From assembly GCF_900188455.1 (NCBI RefSeq), contig NZ_FZOL01000005.1, positions 1-64,000 of the forward strand: a DNA stretch of 64,000 nucleotides, given 5' to 3'. How positions within the stretch are numbered: the stretch's first letter is position 1; every line of letters starts with the position of its first letter. Of the stretch, positions 51,336 through 62,160 are shown in pieces. The position numbers were made by a program, and so were the translations under genes. The stretch comes from Pseudomonas japonica (GTDB lineage: Bacteria > Pseudomonadota > Gammaproteobacteria > Pseudomonadales > Pseudomonadaceae). Below the pieces are notes generated by a model. That model was not told the DNA's origin. It worked only from the letters and a program-made list of their open reading frames with translations, and did no database searches.

Positions 51336-52730
51336 TCAGTACGCGCGTTCCAGCCCCACCTCCGATTCCTTGCCGCGCTTGCGGCAGATCACGATCCCCA
51401 GCAACGACACGCCCATCGCCAGCATCAGCGTGCTGGTCGCCTCGGCGCGATGGTCTTCGGTGAACAGCAGCACGGCCAGTGCCGCCGAGATGAACAGGAT
51501 CACGCCGTAGGTCAGCCAGGGGAACAGCCACATCTTCAGGGTCAGGGCGTTGCCGTGACGACGGCGCATGCGCAACTGGGAAATGGCGATGGCCAGGTAC
51601 ACCAGCAGGGCGATCGCGCCGGAGCTGGAGAGCAGGAAGTCGAACAGGCTCGCCGGGGCGAAGTGATTGAGCGCGGCAATGAAGGCGCCGATGAACGCGG
51701 TCACCAGTACGGCGTTGCGTGGCACGCCGTTGCCCGAGGTGCGTGCTGTCGCCGCTGGCGCATCGCCGCGTCGGGCCAGGGAAAACAGCATGCGCGAGGC
51801 GATGTAGATCGACGAGTTCATGCAACTGGTCACGGCCACCAGCACCACCAGGTCGACGATCAGCTTGGCATGGGGCACCTGCAGCAGTTCCAGGGCGCGT
51901 TGGTAGGAGCCGACCTCGGCCAGTTGCGGATCGCTCCAGGGCACCACGGAAATCACCACCATGATCGACAGCAGGTAGAACACCCCGATGCGCCAGATCA
52001 CCGAGCGGGTGGCCTTGGCGATGTTGCGCGAAGGTTCGCCGGATTCCGCGGCGGCGATGGTCACCGACTCGGTCCCGATGAAGCTGAACATGATGGTGAT
52101 GAAGGCGCCCACCACCGCGGTCATGCCATTGGGGGCGAAGCCGCCGTGGTTTTCCATCAGGCTGAACAGGCCGCTGCCTTCATGGTTCGGCACCCAGCCG
52201 CCGAGCGCCGCCGCGCCGAAGCCGATGAACAGGATGATCGCGGTGACCTTGAGCAGGGCGAACCAGAATTCGAACTCGCCGTACTTCGACACGCCGAACA
52301 GGTTGGTGATGCTCAGCAGCAGCACCGAGGCGAGGGCGAAGATCCAGCTGTCGATCAACGGGAACCACTGGTTGAGGATATGCCCGGCGGCCAGCGCTTC
52401 GATGGGTACCACCAGCACCCAGAACCACCAGTACAGCCAGCCGATGGTGAAGCCGGCCCAGGGGCCGATGGCCTTTTCCGCGTAGGTGGAAAAGGAGCCG
52501 GTGTCGGGGTTGGCCACGGCCATTTCACCGAGCATGCGCATCACCAGCACCACCAGGGTGCCGGCCACCAGGTAGGCGAGGATCACCGCGGGTCCGGCGG
52601 CGGCGATGGCGTGTCCGGAACCGACGAAAAGTCCGGCGCCGATGATCCCGGCGATGGACAGCATGGTGACGTGACGGGGTTTGAAACCGGTGGACAGCTG
52701 TCCGCTGCCGGAGTCGTTCAGGCTCGACAT
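51336..52730 (-). CDS. APC-family amino acid permease (GabP-like)
   Basis: 464 residues with 12 predicted helices. The N-terminal signature SIAGIIGAGLFVGSGHAIAA and FSFIGTESVTIAAAESGEPSRNI match the amino acid transporter subfamily that includes GabP (4-aminobutyrate/H+ symport). Substrate assignment is by resemblance only. No gab catabolic genes are nearby. Confidence 0.87.
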   Translation of the reverse strand: MSSLNDSGSGQLSTGFKPRHVTMLSIAGIIGAGLFVGSGHAIAAAGPAVILAYLVAGTLVVLVMRMLGEMAVANPDTGSFSTYAEKAIGPWAGFTIGWLYWWFWVLVVPIEALAAGHILNQWFPLIDSWIFALASVLLLSITNLFGVSKYGEFEFWFALLKVTAIILFIGFGAAALGGWVPNHEGSGLFSLMENHGGFAPNGMTAVVGAFITIMFSFIGTESVTIAAAESGEPSRNIAKATRSVIWRIGVFYLLSIMVVISVVPWSDPQLAEVGSYQRALELLQVPHAKLIVDLVVLVAVTSCMNSSIYIASRMLFSLARRGDAPAATARTSGNGVPRNAVLVTAFIGAFIAALNHFAPASLFDFLLSSSGAIALLVYLAIAISQLRMRRRHGNALTLKMWLFPWLTYGVILFISAALAVLLFTEDHRAEATSTLMLAMGVSLLGIVICRKRGKESEVGLERAY

Positions 52731-52975
52731 ACTCTGCTCTTGTTGATGGGGTCATTGAAGGCAGAGACGAAGCAGCGACGGGGCGAATCAGGGCCGCTTC
52801 AAGGAACGTGCCTCTACGCGTGTAGTTGTTGGCCGGCTCAGGCGTTCCGGCGGGGCTACCTTAACGCGGCGGGAGGAGGGGGAATTGACGCGGGTGCGGC
52901 CTGGGAGTACCGGATTGCGACATGCTTTGCCTGTACCGGCCCCATCGCTTGCCAGCGATGAGGCCGACAGGTTGA

Positions 52976-53824
52976 TCAGAGGCTCAAGCGCATCGACAGG
53001 TCCACTGCCTTCACATCCTTGGTCATCGCGCCGATGGAGATGTAGTCCACTCCGGTCTCGGCGATCACCCGCAGGGTGCTTTCGTTGATCCCGCCGCTGG
53101 CTTCCAGCTTGGCGCGGCCGGCGGTCAGGCGCACCGCTTCGCGCATTTCGTCCAGGCTCAGTTCGTCGAGCATGATGATGTCGGCGCCGCCATTGAGGGC
53201 CTGCTGCAGTTCATCCAGGCTTTCCACCTCGACTTCCACAGGCTTGCCCGGGGCGATGCGGCGCGCGGCACCGATGGCTTCGGCGATGCCGCCGCTGGCG
53301 GCGATGTGGTTTTCCTTGATCAGGAAGGCATCGAACAGGCCGATGCGGTGGTTGTGACAACCGCCGCAGGTGACCGCGTATTTCTGCGCCAGGCGCAGGC
53401 CGGGCAGGGTCTTGCGGGTGTCGAGCAGGCGCACCTGGGTGTCGGCGACCTGGTCGGCGAGGAACTGCGCGCGCGTCGCCACGCCGGACAGCAGTTGCAG
53501 GAAGTTCAGCGCGCTGCGCTCGCCGGTCAGGAGCGAACGGGCCGGGCCTTCCAGATGGAACAGCGCCTGGTTGACCACGGCGCGCTCACCGTCCTGGACC
53601 TGCCAGTGCACCGCCACCCGCGGATCGAGCTGGCGGAAGACCGCGTCGACCCAGGCCGTCCCGGCGATCACGCAGTCTTCGCGGGTGATGATGGTGGCCT
53701 TGGCCAGGCGTTCGGCGGGGATCAGTTGGGCGGTGATGTCGCCGCTGCCGATATCTTCCTGCAACGCACGGCGCACGTTGGCTTCGATTTCGGCGGTCAG
53801 ATCGGCGAGGCGTAGGTTCGGCAT
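52976..53824 (-). CDS. nadC: Nicotinate-nucleotide pyrophosphorylase (carboxylating)
   Basis: 282 residues; makes nicotinate mononucleotide from quinolinate and PRPP in NAD synthesis. Motifs: [19 protein letters not shown] and [20 protein letters not shown] bind PRPP/quinolinate; [20 protein letters not shown] and LEASGGINE follow. Start at 53824 has GGAG upstream. Confidence 0.94.
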   Translation of the reverse strand: MPNLRLADLTAEIEANVRRALQEDIGSGDITAQLIPAERLAKATIITREDCVIAGTAWVDAVFRQLDPRVAVHWQVQDGERAVVNQALFHLEGPARSLLTGERSALNFLQLLSGVATRAQFLADQVADTQVRLLDTRKTLPGLRLAQKYAVTCGGCHNHRIGLFDAFLIKENHIAASGGIAEAIGAARRIAPGKPVEVEVESLDELQQALNGGADIIMLDELSLDEMREAVRLTAGRAKLEASGGINESTLRVIAETGVDYISIGAMTKDVKAVDLSMRLSL

Positions 53825-54083
53825 GACAAGCTCCACAAGCTAAGTGGCCGGGATTATAGGGCAGGCGGGGGCGGGAACGCAGCAGCCAGAGGGCGTTGTA
53901 TCGACGGCGCGCCTTTGGTCGGGAAAGTTGAGCGTTTTGCCGGGAATGGGGGTCTACACGAAGCTGGAGTGCCGCGCGTTGTACCTCTGGCGAACGGGAT
54001 ATTTTTTCCAGATAATGCGCGACCGATATTTGACGTCATGCCTTTGACGATTTCGAAGTCACCCCCCCTGCCAGGAGTCCGGG

Positions 54084-56270
54084 ATGCAAAAAGACGGGAA
54101 GGTGCTGCCCTTGCGCAGCGTCGCCATCCAGGCGTCGCACACGCCCCTGGCTCGTCTGCCGGTCGCTCTGCTGCATGTGCGTGACAAGGCCGCGCTGCAT
54201 TTGCGCCAGTCCCTCCAGGCGCTGTTCGACAACGCCGACGACACGCTTTTCGAAATGGCCGACAAGGCCGCCAGCGACAAGGAGCAGAACCTGCTCTTCG
54301 AGGCCATGCGCGACCTGCGGCACAAGCGCAAAAGCATCGAGCGCGGTTTTCTCGACAGTTTCTATGCCGCCTTCATGGAGGTCGGTCACGGTGACCCGCT
54401 CACCGCCTTGCCGGCCCGCACGCCAGCCCATGACACCCTGAGCCTGGTGGCCAGCGACGAACTGGAGCGCACCGTGGCGGTGGATGGCATGGTCGCCCGG
54501 GTTCTGGCCCGCGACGGTTTCGCCCTCGGCCAGCTGACCCTGCGTTTCAACAGCCTGTTGCAGCAGCGGCTGAGCGACCAGAACAACCCGCTGGGGCCGA
54601 CCCTGCTCTGTGAATACTTCCTGCGCGCCGGGCGCAGCCTGGGGGTGGGGATCAAGGTCAAGCTGGTCCTGCTCAAGCTGTTCGAGCGCTACGTGCTGCG
54701 CGAGGCCGACCAGCTCTATGGCGAAGCCAACCAGTTGCTGATCGCCACCGGCATCCTTCCCGAGCTCAAGGCGCTGCCCCAGCGGCGCGCCCAGGATCGC
54801 GCGGTGCTGGAGATCCGGGTGCCGGCCAACGAGGCGAATGCCGAGGTCGAAGCACTCGATGCCAACACCCTGGCGGTGTTTTCCTCCCTGCAGTCCTTGC
54901 TGCGCCCGGTGCGTGGGCGTCTGAATCCGCGGCTTGGCGGCGGTCCGGCGCGTCCGGTCAGCGGCCGCGACCTGCTGCGCCTGCTGACCCACCTGCAGCA
55001 GTACGTGCCCGTCGAGCTGGAGCACGAGGATTTCGACCTGCGCCATCACCTCGAACAGTTGCTGACCCGCCTCAGCGTGCAGAGCGGCAGCGACCGGCGT
55101 CTGGAGGCCAGCGACGAGGACGTGATCAACCTGATCGCCATGCTCTTCGATTTCATTCTCGACGACCGCAACCTGCCCCATTCCCTGCGGGTGCTGATCG
55201 GGCGCCTGCAGATCCCGATGCTCAAGGTGGCGTTGCTGGACAAGCGCTTCTTCAGCCGTGTCACCCACCCGGCGCGGCGCCTGCTCAATGAGCTGGCCGC
55301 GGCCGCCATGGGCTGGGACAGGCGCGACGATCACCAGCGCGATCACCTGTACCAGCACGTGAATATGCTGGTGCAGCGCCTGCTCGACGATTTCAGCGAC
55401 GATCCGGCGATTTTCGCCGAACTGCTCAACGATTTCCTTGCCTTCAACAATGACGAGCGCCGCCGCGCCGAACTGCTGGAGCAGCGTACCCGTGATGCCG
55501 AGGAAGGCCGTGCGCGCACCGAGCATGCCCGCGGTCGGGTGCAGCACGAACTCAATTGCCGGCTGCAGGGCCGGCAGTTGCCGCGCATCGTCGTGCGGGT
55601 GCTGGAGGATGCCTGGAGCCAGGTGCTGTTGCTGGCGTGGCTCAAGCACGGCGAGCACTCGGCGCCCTGGCACGAAGCCCTGGCGACCATGGACGCCTTG
55701 CTGTGGAGCGTTGGCCCGCTGGAACAGCCGGAAGATCGCCACCTGCTGCTGGAACGGGTACCGGGTCTGCTCAAGGCGCTGCGCGAGGGCCTGGGTGGCG
55801 CGGTGTTCGACCCCTTCGCCACCAGTGAATTCTTCGCCGCCCTCGAGGCGCTGCATCTCGGCGCCTTCGCGCCAGCGGGCGGGCGGGGTGACGGGCAGTC
55901 GGGTACCGAGCGGGTGCTGGTGCGTGACGAGATCGTCCTGCGCGGGCCGGAAGACTGGCCGCTGGGCGACAGCGACGAATGCCTGGCCGAGGACGATCCG
56001 CAACTGCTCAGGGTGCGCCAGCTGCAACCCGGCACCTGGATCGAGCTGCATGACGACGACGAGCCGCTGCGCTGCAAGCTGATCGCCCTGTTCGATGACA
56101 GTGACCGCTGTGTCTTCGTCAACCGCGGCGGGATGAAGGTCCGTGAGTGGAGTGCCATGGGCCTGGCGCTGGCCTTGCGGCGCGGGGATGTCAGCCTGCT
56201 CGACGACAGCCTGCTGTTCGACCGGGCGCTTGACTCCGTGGTCAGCCAGCTGAAGGGCGATCGCCACTGA
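54084..56270 (+). CDS. DUF1631 family protein
   Basis: 728 residues. Conserved Pseudomonas protein between nadC and ampD. Notable segments are YGEANQLLIATGILPELK, RHHLEQLLTRLSVQ and LPHSLRVLIGRLQIPMLKVALLDKRFFSRVTHPARRLLNELA, typical of DUF1631. C-terminal half carries a PilZ-like beta region (PGTWIELHDDDEPLRCKLIAL). The role is not established. ATG 54084 gives MQKDGKVLPLRSV. Confidence 0.85.
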   Translation: MQKDGKVLPLRSVAIQASHTPLARLPVALLHVRDKAALHLRQSLQALFDNADDTLFEMADKAASDKEQNLLFEAMRDLRHKRKSIERGFLDSFYAAFMEVGHGDPLTALPARTPAHDTLSLVASDELERTVAVDGMVARVLARDGFALGQLTLRFNSLLQQRLSDQNNPLGPTLLCEYFLRAGRSLGVGIKVKLVLLKLFERYVLREADQLYGEANQLLIATGILPELKALPQRRAQDRAVLEIRVPANEANAEVEALDANTLAVFSSLQSLLRPVRGRLNPRLGGGPARPVSGRDLLRLLTHLQQYVPVELEHEDFDLRHHLEQLLTRLSVQSGSDRRLEASDEDVINLIAMLFDFILDDRNLPHSLRVLIGRLQIPMLKVALLDKRFFSRVTHPARRLLNELAAAAMGWDRRDDHQRDHLYQHVNMLVQRLLDDFSDDPAIFAELLNDFLAFNNDERRRAELLEQRTRDAEEGRARTEHARGRVQHELNCRLQGRQLPRIVVRVLEDAWSQVLLLAWLKHGEHSAPWHEALATMDALLWSVGPLEQPEDRHLLLERVPGLLKALREGLGGAVFDPFATSEFFAALEALHLGAFAPAGGRGDGQSGTERVLVRDEIVLRGPEDWPLGDSDECLAEDDPQLLRVRQLQPGTWIELHDDDEPLRCKLIALFDDSDRCVFVNRGGMKVREWSAMGLALALRRGDVSLLDDSLLFDRALDSVVSQLKGDRH

Positions 56271-56351
56271 GGCACCTCACACTTTTTAACGATACAGACC
56301 CGGCCGGCTCGGGGCATACTGCTGCGGTGCCCCCGTGTTTCAGGATTTTCT

Positions 56352-56912
56352 ATGCAGCTGGATCGCACCACAGGCTGGTTCGCTGGCGTCACCCATTGCC
56401 CCTCCCCCAATTTCAACGCGCGTCCGGATGGCGAAGCGATCGCTCTTCTGGTGATCCACAACATCAGCCTGCCGCCCGCGCAATTCGCCACCGGCAAGGT
56501 CCAGGCGTTCTTCCAGAACCGCCTCGATCCGGCCGAGCATCCGTTTTTCGAGACCATCAAGGACCTGCGGGTGTCCGCGCATTTCCTCATCGAGCGCGAC
56601 GGCGCGGTGACCCAGTTCGTTTCCTGCCTTGATCGCGCCTGGCACGCCGGCGTGTCGCGCTTCGGCGAGCGCGAGGCCTGCAACGACTTTTCCATCGGCA
56701 TCGAACTGGAGGGCACCGACGAGCTGCCCTACAGCGATGCCCAGTACCAGGCACTGGAATGCCTGACCCGGCAACTGCGCGCGGCCTGGCCGGCGCTCGA
56801 TGGCGAGCGCATCTGTGGCCACAGCGATATCGCCCCCGGACGCAAGACCGATCCCGGCCCGGCCTTCGACTGGGCCCGTTACCGCGCCACCCTGCGGGAC
56901 AAGGAGAACTGA
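56352..56912 (+). CDS. ampD: 1,6-anhydro-N-acetylmuramoyl-L-alanine amidase AmpD
   Basis: 186 residues, amidase_2 fold. Zinc ligands appear in LLVIHNISLPP and GHSDIAPGRKTDPGPAFDW. It recycles cytosolic anhydromuropeptides and thereby represses ampC induction. Gene order ampD-ampE, with ampE starting four bases after the ampD stop codon, is classical. Confidence 0.94.
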   Translation: MQLDRTTGWFAGVTHCPSPNFNARPDGEAIALLVIHNISLPPAQFATGKVQAFFQNRLDPAEHPFFETIKDLRVSAHFLIERDGAVTQFVSCLDRAWHAGVSRFGEREACNDFSIGIELEGTDELPYSDAQYQALECLTRQLRAAWPALDGERICGHSDIAPGRKTDPGPAFDWARYRATLRDKEN

Positions 56913-56916
56913 ATCG

Positions 56917-57750
56917 ATGACTTTCCTGGTGTTGTTGCTGGTGCTGTGGGTGGAGAAGTTTTCCGCCCTGCGTGCGCGCCTGCAACGTGACGGTTTTTTC
57001 CTGACGGAGCTGGCTCGCCTGGAGCGTACCGGCAAGACCCATCCGTGGTGGGTGCTGGCGATCGTGGTGCTGGCCCCGGTGGCGTTGCTGGCGCTGCTGC
57101 TGCATGTGCTGGACCCGGTGGCCTATGGCCTGCTGGCCCTGCCGGTGCATCTGCTGGTGCTGATCTACAGCCTTGGCCGCGGTGATGTGAAGGCGTCGCT
57201 CGGGCCATTTCGCGATGCCTGGCGGCGGGGTGACGAGCAGGCCGCGGTGCATGTCGCCGAGCGCGACCTGCAGGTGCTCGCCGACGATGAGCAGAGCCTG
57301 CTGCACAAGGTCCAGGGGCATCTGCTGTGGGATGCCTGCCAGAGCTTTTTCGCGGTGATCTTCTGGTATGTGCTGCTCGGTCCCGCGGCGGCGCTGGCCT
57401 ATCGCTTGCTGGCGCTGGCCGCCGACAACGCGCGCAACCCGGCGCTGCAGGAGCGCGCGCGGCAACTGCGGCATGCCTTCGACTGGGCGCCGGTGCGCGT
57501 CCTGGCGGCGAGCTTCGCCCTGGTCGGCAACTTCGTCGCGGTGAGCCGGGTGATGCTGCACGAACTGCTCAACTGGCATATCGCCGCGCCGCGGCTGATC
57601 ACCATTGCCGGGCATGCGGCGGCGGAATTGCCGGCGACCGCGCCGGTGGGCGAGGAAGGGCTGGCGGGGCTGGACAAGCTCTGGGAGCTGCTGCTGCGCT
57701 CGGCGGTGCTGTGGTATGCGTTCTTTGCTCTTTGGACCGTGCTGGGGTGA
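56917..57750 (+). CDS. ampE: AmpE inner-membrane regulatory protein
   Basis: 277 residues with several hydrophobic segments (MTFLVLLLVLWVEKFSALR; WWVLAIVVLAPVALLALLLH; GLLALPVHLLVLIYSLGRG). It accompanies AmpD in beta-lactamase signalling; mechanism unclear. A small hairpin GGGACCGC/GCGGTCCC (57758-57776) follows the stop and may terminate the operon. Confidence 0.92.
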   Translation: MTFLVLLLVLWVEKFSALRARLQRDGFFLTELARLERTGKTHPWWVLAIVVLAPVALLALLLHVLDPVAYGLLALPVHLLVLIYSLGRGDVKASLGPFRDAWRRGDEQAAVHVAERDLQVLADDEQSLLHKVQGHLLWDACQSFFAVIFWYVLLGPAAALAYRLLALAADNARNPALQERARQLRHAFDWAPVRVLAASFALVGNFVAVSRVMLHELLNWHIAAPRLITIAGHAAAELPATAPVGEEGLAGLDKLWELLLRSAVLWYAFFALWTVLG

Positions 57751-57910
57751 GATTTCCGGGACCGCAGAGCGGTCCCGATCGGTGACCGGCAAGTCATTTA
57801 CCTTAAGTTACAAAACCGCCCTTCGATATGCGCTATACAAGTGCAGGAGCGCCGCCAATGGCTAACTGCCATTGCGTCTGACAACAATAAGAAATCGAAG
57901 GAGACGACCA

Positions 57911-59941
57911 GTGAAGAGCCTGCTGCGTCCGGCCATTGCGCTGATGAATCGCCTGAGCTTCGGCATGAAGTTCAGCCTGATCAGTGTCCTGTTCTTCCTG
58001 CCCATGCTGGTGACCAACTTCTATCTGGTCCGTGATTCCTACGCCAAATTCAATGCCACCCGCATCGAGCTGCAGAGCCTCGACCTGCTGCGCGGCAGCC
58101 TGGCGGTGCGCGGCGATCTGGAAACCCTGGGCAACCTGGTGCAGATCAACGCCGTGCTCGGCCAGTCGGGCAAGGCCGAGGATATCGAGGCGCGGATCGC
58201 AAGCCTTGGCCAGCAGGTCCAGGCAAAGCTTGCGGCGCTGCAACCGGTGCACAGCGACGAAACGCTGGGCACGGCATTCGTCGACAAACGCGATGAACTG
58301 CTTGACGCCTTGCGCGCCGCCCTTGGCGAAATGTCGCTGCAGACCCAGGTGGCGCTGTTCGACAAATTGCAGACCCCGGCACAGAACCTGCCGCGCCTGA
58401 TCGCCAGCCAGTCCGGGCTGAACCAGGATGTCGACGGCGCCCTGCGCCAGTTGACCGAACTGCTGATCACGGTCACCCCGCAGGTCACCCAGGTGCTCGG
58501 TGAAGGTCGTGCCATGGGGTCCTATTCCCTGGGCCAGGGCTTCATCAATTCAACCGCCAGTTCCCGCTTCGAAGACCTGCTGCTGCAGATCGAGAAGCTT
58601 TCCGCCGACTACGCCCTGAAGATTCAGGAAGCCCTGTCCGGCGACCGCCAGGCCCAGGCCCGTCTCGGCGACCAGGCGGCGGCCAGCCAGGCATCGTTGA
58701 AGCAGGCTTCGGAGCTGTTCGAGAACCAGGTGGTGGTGGCGGAAACCCTGGATGCGCCCTGGTCGAGCTTCTACAAGCAGACCAGCGAGCTGATGGCCCG
58801 CACCTATGAGCTCAACGAGTCCACCCTGGCCTTCCTCGACCAGCAGTTGCAGGAGCGCCTGGGCGAATACCGCCGCCACATGATCCTGCTGGTGGTGGCC
58901 CTGGCCAGTGTGTTCCTGCTGGTGGTCTATCTCTACAGCGGCTTCTATGCCTCGACCCGCAACACCCTGAACAGCCTCGGCGAGGTGATGGACAAGGTGG
59001 CGGCGGGGGACATGACGGTCAGCTACGAGGTGCAGAGCCGCGACGAGCTGGGCGAGCTGGGACAGATGTTCAACGGCACGGTGAAGCGCATCCACGACCT
59101 GATCGAGAAGGTCGGTCGGACCGTCACTGAAGTGGAGCGCCAGGCCCAGCAGGTACACGAGGTGTCGTCGCGCAGCAACCAGGCGGTCAGCGGCCAGCGC
59201 GGGCAGATCGAGCAGGTGGCTACGGCGATGAACCAGATGTCCGCCACTGCCCAGGAAGTGGCGCGCAGCGCCGCGGCGGCGGTGAGCAGTGCCCACAGCG
59301 TGAACAGCGAAACCGAAACCGGTCGCAGCCTGGTGGAATCGCAGCAGGGCAGCATTGCCGGGCTGGCGAAGGAAATCGATCAATCGGTGGCGGTGATCAA
59401 CCAGCTGGTCAGCGACAGCCAGGCCATCAGCCGGGTTCTGGAAGTGATCAAGAGCATCGCCGAGCAGACCAACCTGCTGGCCCTCAACGCCGCCATCGAA
59501 GCGGCGCGGGCGGGGGAGCAGGGCCGTGGTTTCGCGGTGGTGGCGGACGAAGTGCGCACCCTGGCCAAGCGCACCCAGCAGTCCACCGGGGAAATCGACG
59601 AGATGATCTCGCGTCTGCAGAACGGCGTCGGCGCGGCGGTGCGGGCGATGGACAGCAGCCATCAGATGGCCGCGGGCACGGTGAGCCAGTCGCAGCAGGT
59701 GCAGCAGGCGCTGGAAAACATCCTGGGCGCGATCGGCATGATCGTCGACCAGAACCAGCAGATCGCCGCGGCGGTGGAGCAGCAGACCGCGGTGGCCCAT
59801 GACATCGACCAGAACATCGTGCAGATCAACCGCGCCGCGGAGCACACCACGCAGGGCGCGCACCAGACCGAGGATGCCAGCCGGCAGTTGAGTTCACAGG
59901 TGATGGAGTTGAAGCAGTTGATCGGGGCGTTCCGCGTCTGA
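57911..59941 (+). CDS. Methyl-accepting chemotaxis protein with helical ligand-binding domain
   Basis: 676 residues. GTG start at 57911 after AAGGAGACGACCA. TM1 ([19 protein letters not shown]), periplasmic domain of about 300 residues, TM2 near 325-345 ([20 protein letters not shown]), HAMP, then the signalling hairpin [20 protein letters not shown] and [12 protein letters not shown]. The ligand is unknown. A REPIN follows the gene. Confidence 0.92.
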   Translation: MKSLLRPAIALMNRLSFGMKFSLISVLFFLPMLVTNFYLVRDSYAKFNATRIELQSLDLLRGSLAVRGDLETLGNLVQINAVLGQSGKAEDIEARIASLGQQVQAKLAALQPVHSDETLGTAFVDKRDELLDALRAALGEMSLQTQVALFDKLQTPAQNLPRLIASQSGLNQDVDGALRQLTELLITVTPQVTQVLGEGRAMGSYSLGQGFINSTASSRFEDLLLQIEKLSADYALKIQEALSGDRQAQARLGDQAAASQASLKQASELFENQVVVAETLDAPWSSFYKQTSELMARTYELNESTLAFLDQQLQERLGEYRRHMILLVVALASVFLLVVYLYSGFYASTRNTLNSLGEVMDKVAAGDMTVSYEVQSRDELGELGQMFNGTVKRIHDLIEKVGRTVTEVERQAQQVHEVSSRSNQAVSGQRGQIEQVATAMNQMSATAQEVARSAAAAVSSAHSVNSETETGRSLVESQQGSIAGLAKEIDQSVAVINQLVSDSQAISRVLEVIKSIAEQTNLLALNAAIEAARAGEQGRGFAVVADEVRTLAKRTQQSTGEIDEMISRLQNGVGAAVRAMDSSHQMAAGTVSQSQQVQQALENILGAIGMIVDQNQQIAAAVEQQTAVAHDIDQNIVQINRAAEHTTQGAHQTEDASRQLSSQVMELKQLIGAFRV

Positions 59942-59971
59942 CCAACATCACACAATGCTCCCCCCCGCCGC

Positions 59972-60082
59972 CGTAGGAGCGTGGCTTGCCCGCGAAGGAC
60001 CGCAAAGCGGTCCCAGACCTCACTGCTATCTGGGACCGCTGCGCGGTCCTTTCGCGGGCAAGCCACGCTCCTACGGGGGGTA
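59972..60082. repeat. REPIN, second copy of the 19788 family
   Basis: CGTAGGAGCGTGGCTTGCCC onward to GCGGTCCCAGA is mirrored by TCTGGGACCGCTGCGCGGTC through CACGCTCCTACG. Same arms as at 19788-19882, with a longer loop. Confidence 0.88.
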
Positions 60083-60094
60083 GGGGCGCCAGCA

Positions 60095-60874
60095 TCACTG
60101 CCAGCCAAACAGCTCGCAGGCATTGCGGGTACTGGCTTCGGCCAGCGTCGCCGTCTCGATCCCCATGATCCCCGCCAACGCCCCGGCAATCTGCGGCAAA
60201 TGCAGCGGACTGTTCCTCACCCCCGGAAACATCGCCGGCGCCATGTCCGGGGCATCGGTTTCCAGTACCACGCTGTCCAGCGGCAGGCGCGGCAGCACCT
60301 TGTGCAGGCGCAGGGCCTGCGGCCAGGTCGCCGCGCCGCCGAGGCCGAGACGAAAGCCCAGCTTGATGTACTCCCGCGCTTCCTCGTAGCTGCCGGCGAA
60401 GGCATGGATGATCCCGCCCCGCTCCAGCCTGAAGCGCTTGAGGGTGGCGATCACCGCGGCATGACTGCGGCGCACGTGCAGCAGCGCCGGCAGCCTGAAG
60501 TCCGCGGCCAGTTGCAACTGGGCTTCGAACAGCGCCTGCTGGCGGTCACGGTCGAGTGCTTCCAGGTAGTAATCCAGGCCGAACTCGCCCACCGCGCACA
60601 GCTGTGGATCGCCGCGCAGCCGGGTGAGCCAGTCGCCCAGTTCGGTCAGGTGCTGTGGCCGATGTTCGTCCAGGTACACCGGGTGCAGGCCGAAGGCCGC
60701 GTACAGCGTCGGCTCGGCCTTGACCAGCTCCCACACCCGCTGCCAGTTGGCCGCGTACACCCCCAGCACCACCATCTTCTCCACTCCACCGGCCCGGGCC
60801 GCCGCCAGCAGGTCGTGGCGGTCGGCGTCGAAGTCGGGGAAGTCGAGGTGGGTGTGGGTGTCGATCAGGCGCAT
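60095..60874 (-). CDS. TatD-family metal-dependent hydrolase
   Basis: 259 residues, TIM-barrel amidohydrolase. Metal ligands appear in IDTHTHLDF, VGEFGLDYY, LLHVRRSHA, GIIHAFAGSYEEA and LETDAPDM. Members act as DNase or aminoacyl-tRNA-related hydrolase; the exact role is open. Starts one base after the cra stop codon on the same strand, so the two are probably co-transcribed. Confidence 0.9.
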   Translation of the reverse strand: MRLIDTHTHLDFPDFDADRHDLLAAARAGGVEKMVVLGVYAANWQRVWELVKAEPTLYAAFGLHPVYLDEHRPQHLTELGDWLTRLRGDPQLCAVGEFGLDYYLEALDRDRQQALFEAQLQLAADFRLPALLHVRRSHAAVIATLKRFRLERGGIIHAFAGSYEEAREYIKLGFRLGLGGAATWPQALRLHKVLPRLPLDSVVLETDAPDMAPAMFPGVRNSPLHLPQIAGALAGIMGIETATLAEASTRNACELFGWQ

Positions 60875-60875
60875 G

Positions 60876-61871
60876 TCAGCCCTTGAAGATCCGCTGCTTG
60901 AAGGTTCGCGCCACGGCATGGATGCCCGGCTGGTAGTGCTTTTGCTCCACGGCGGCGAGGGCCAGTTCCAGCGCGGTTTCGGCGATCAGGCCGTGCTGCT
61001 GGGCCATGGCGTTGACCGGCAGCGGCAGGAAGTCGAGCAACTGGGTGTCGCCGAAGGTGCCCAGGTGCAGGGCGCGTGAATCCGCCGGGCGGGTGGAGAG
61101 CGCGTCGAACACGCCTTGCAGCAGGACGTAGGAGGTGGTCACCAGGGCATCCGGCAGGCCGCCCTGTTCGGCCAGCAGTTCGCTCATCAGCTGGCGTCCG
61201 CATTCGCGACTGAACGCCTCGCCCTGGTACTGGCTGACCTTGCCGGTGAACGCGTGCAGGGCCTGGTCGAAGCCGCTGGCGCGAGCCTGGCTGACGCTGA
61301 GTTCGGGGCGGGCGCCGATCAGGGCGATATTCGCGGGCTTCAGGGCCAGCAGGCTGCGGGTCAGCTCCAGGCTGGCCGGCTGGTCGTCGCTGATCACCGA
61401 GCAGAAGGCTTTCGGGTCCATGCTGCGGTCGATGGCGATGATCGGCAGGCCCTTGGCCTGCAGTTCGCGGTAGCTGTCATCGCTCGGCGGCAGGCAACTG
61501 GCGACGAACAGCGCATCGCAGCGCCGCGCGCGGAACAGCTGCTGCAGTTGCCGCTCGCTGTCCGGCTGGTCGTCGCTGCTGGCGATCAGCAATTGATAGC
61601 CGCGCGCCCGCGCGCCTTGTTCGAGCTGCTTGGCGATGCGCGCGTAGCTGGGGTTTTCCAGGTCGGGAAGAATGAAACCGAGGGTCCGGGTGTGCCGGCT
61701 GCGCAGACCGGCCGCTTGCGGATTGGGGGTGAAGCCATGGGCTTCGACCACAGCGCGGACACGCTCCACAGTCGCATTGCTGATGCGTTGCTGTTCGGCC
61801 TTGCCGTTGATGACGTAGCTGGCGGTGGTCACGGAGACACCGGCCAGACGGGCTATATCGCTGAGTTTCAC
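60876..61871 (-). CDS. cra: LacI-family catabolite repressor/activator Cra (FruR)
   Basis: 331 residues from GTG 61871 (AAGGA seven bases upstream). N-terminal LacI HTH VKLSDIARLAGVSVTTASYV and periplasmic-binding-like effector domain (residues 60-331). Divergent from fruB with a TTAAACGTTTCA operator between, as for Pseudomonas Cra, which responds to fructose 1-phosphate. Confidence 0.92.
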   Translation of the reverse strand: MKLSDIARLAGVSVTTASYVINGKAEQQRISNATVERVRAVVEAHGFTPNPQAAGLRSRHTRTLGFILPDLENPSYARIAKQLEQGARARGYQLLIASSDDQPDSERQLQQLFRARRCDALFVASCLPPSDDSYRELQAKGLPIIAIDRSMDPKAFCSVISDDQPASLELTRSLLALKPANIALIGARPELSVSQARASGFDQALHAFTGKVSQYQGEAFSRECGRQLMSELLAEQGGLPDALVTTSYVLLQGVFDALSTRPADSRALHLGTFGDTQLLDFLPLPVNAMAQQHGLIAETALELALAAVEQKHYQPGIHAVARTFKQRIFKG

Positions 61872-62029
61872 CAGATTTTCCTTGTTATATGCCGGGGCGG
61901 GCGCGAAGCCTGACCGGTCATTGTCGCCGATCCTGTGCCATTGGCGCAGACGACCATTGTCGCAATTGTCCGACACTAAAGGGCTTCTTTGTTCGCAGGT
62001 TATCGAGTAACGTGCACATCATTTGTAGA

Positions 62030-62041
62030 TTAAACGTTTCA
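62030..62041. promoter_or_regulatory. Cra operator upstream of fruB
   Basis: TTAAACGTTTCA lies in the cra-fruB gap, 120 bases before the fruB start. It matches the near-palindromic operator known for Pseudomonas Cra at the fru promoter. Confidence 0.78.
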
Positions 62042-62160
62042 GCAAGCCATTTTCCTGCCGCACGATCGGCTTGCCAAGGGATCGGACAAGTACTGGCCCT
62101 ATGCTTGTAACCACACAACAATACCTCGGCGCCGCCCTGGCGTTGCAAAAGGAGAGGACG

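Noticed and set aside
54036..56267. Long minus-strand open frame opposite the DUF1631 gene
   Set aside because: Gln/Val-rich antisense artefact; DUF1631 signatures lie on the plus strand.
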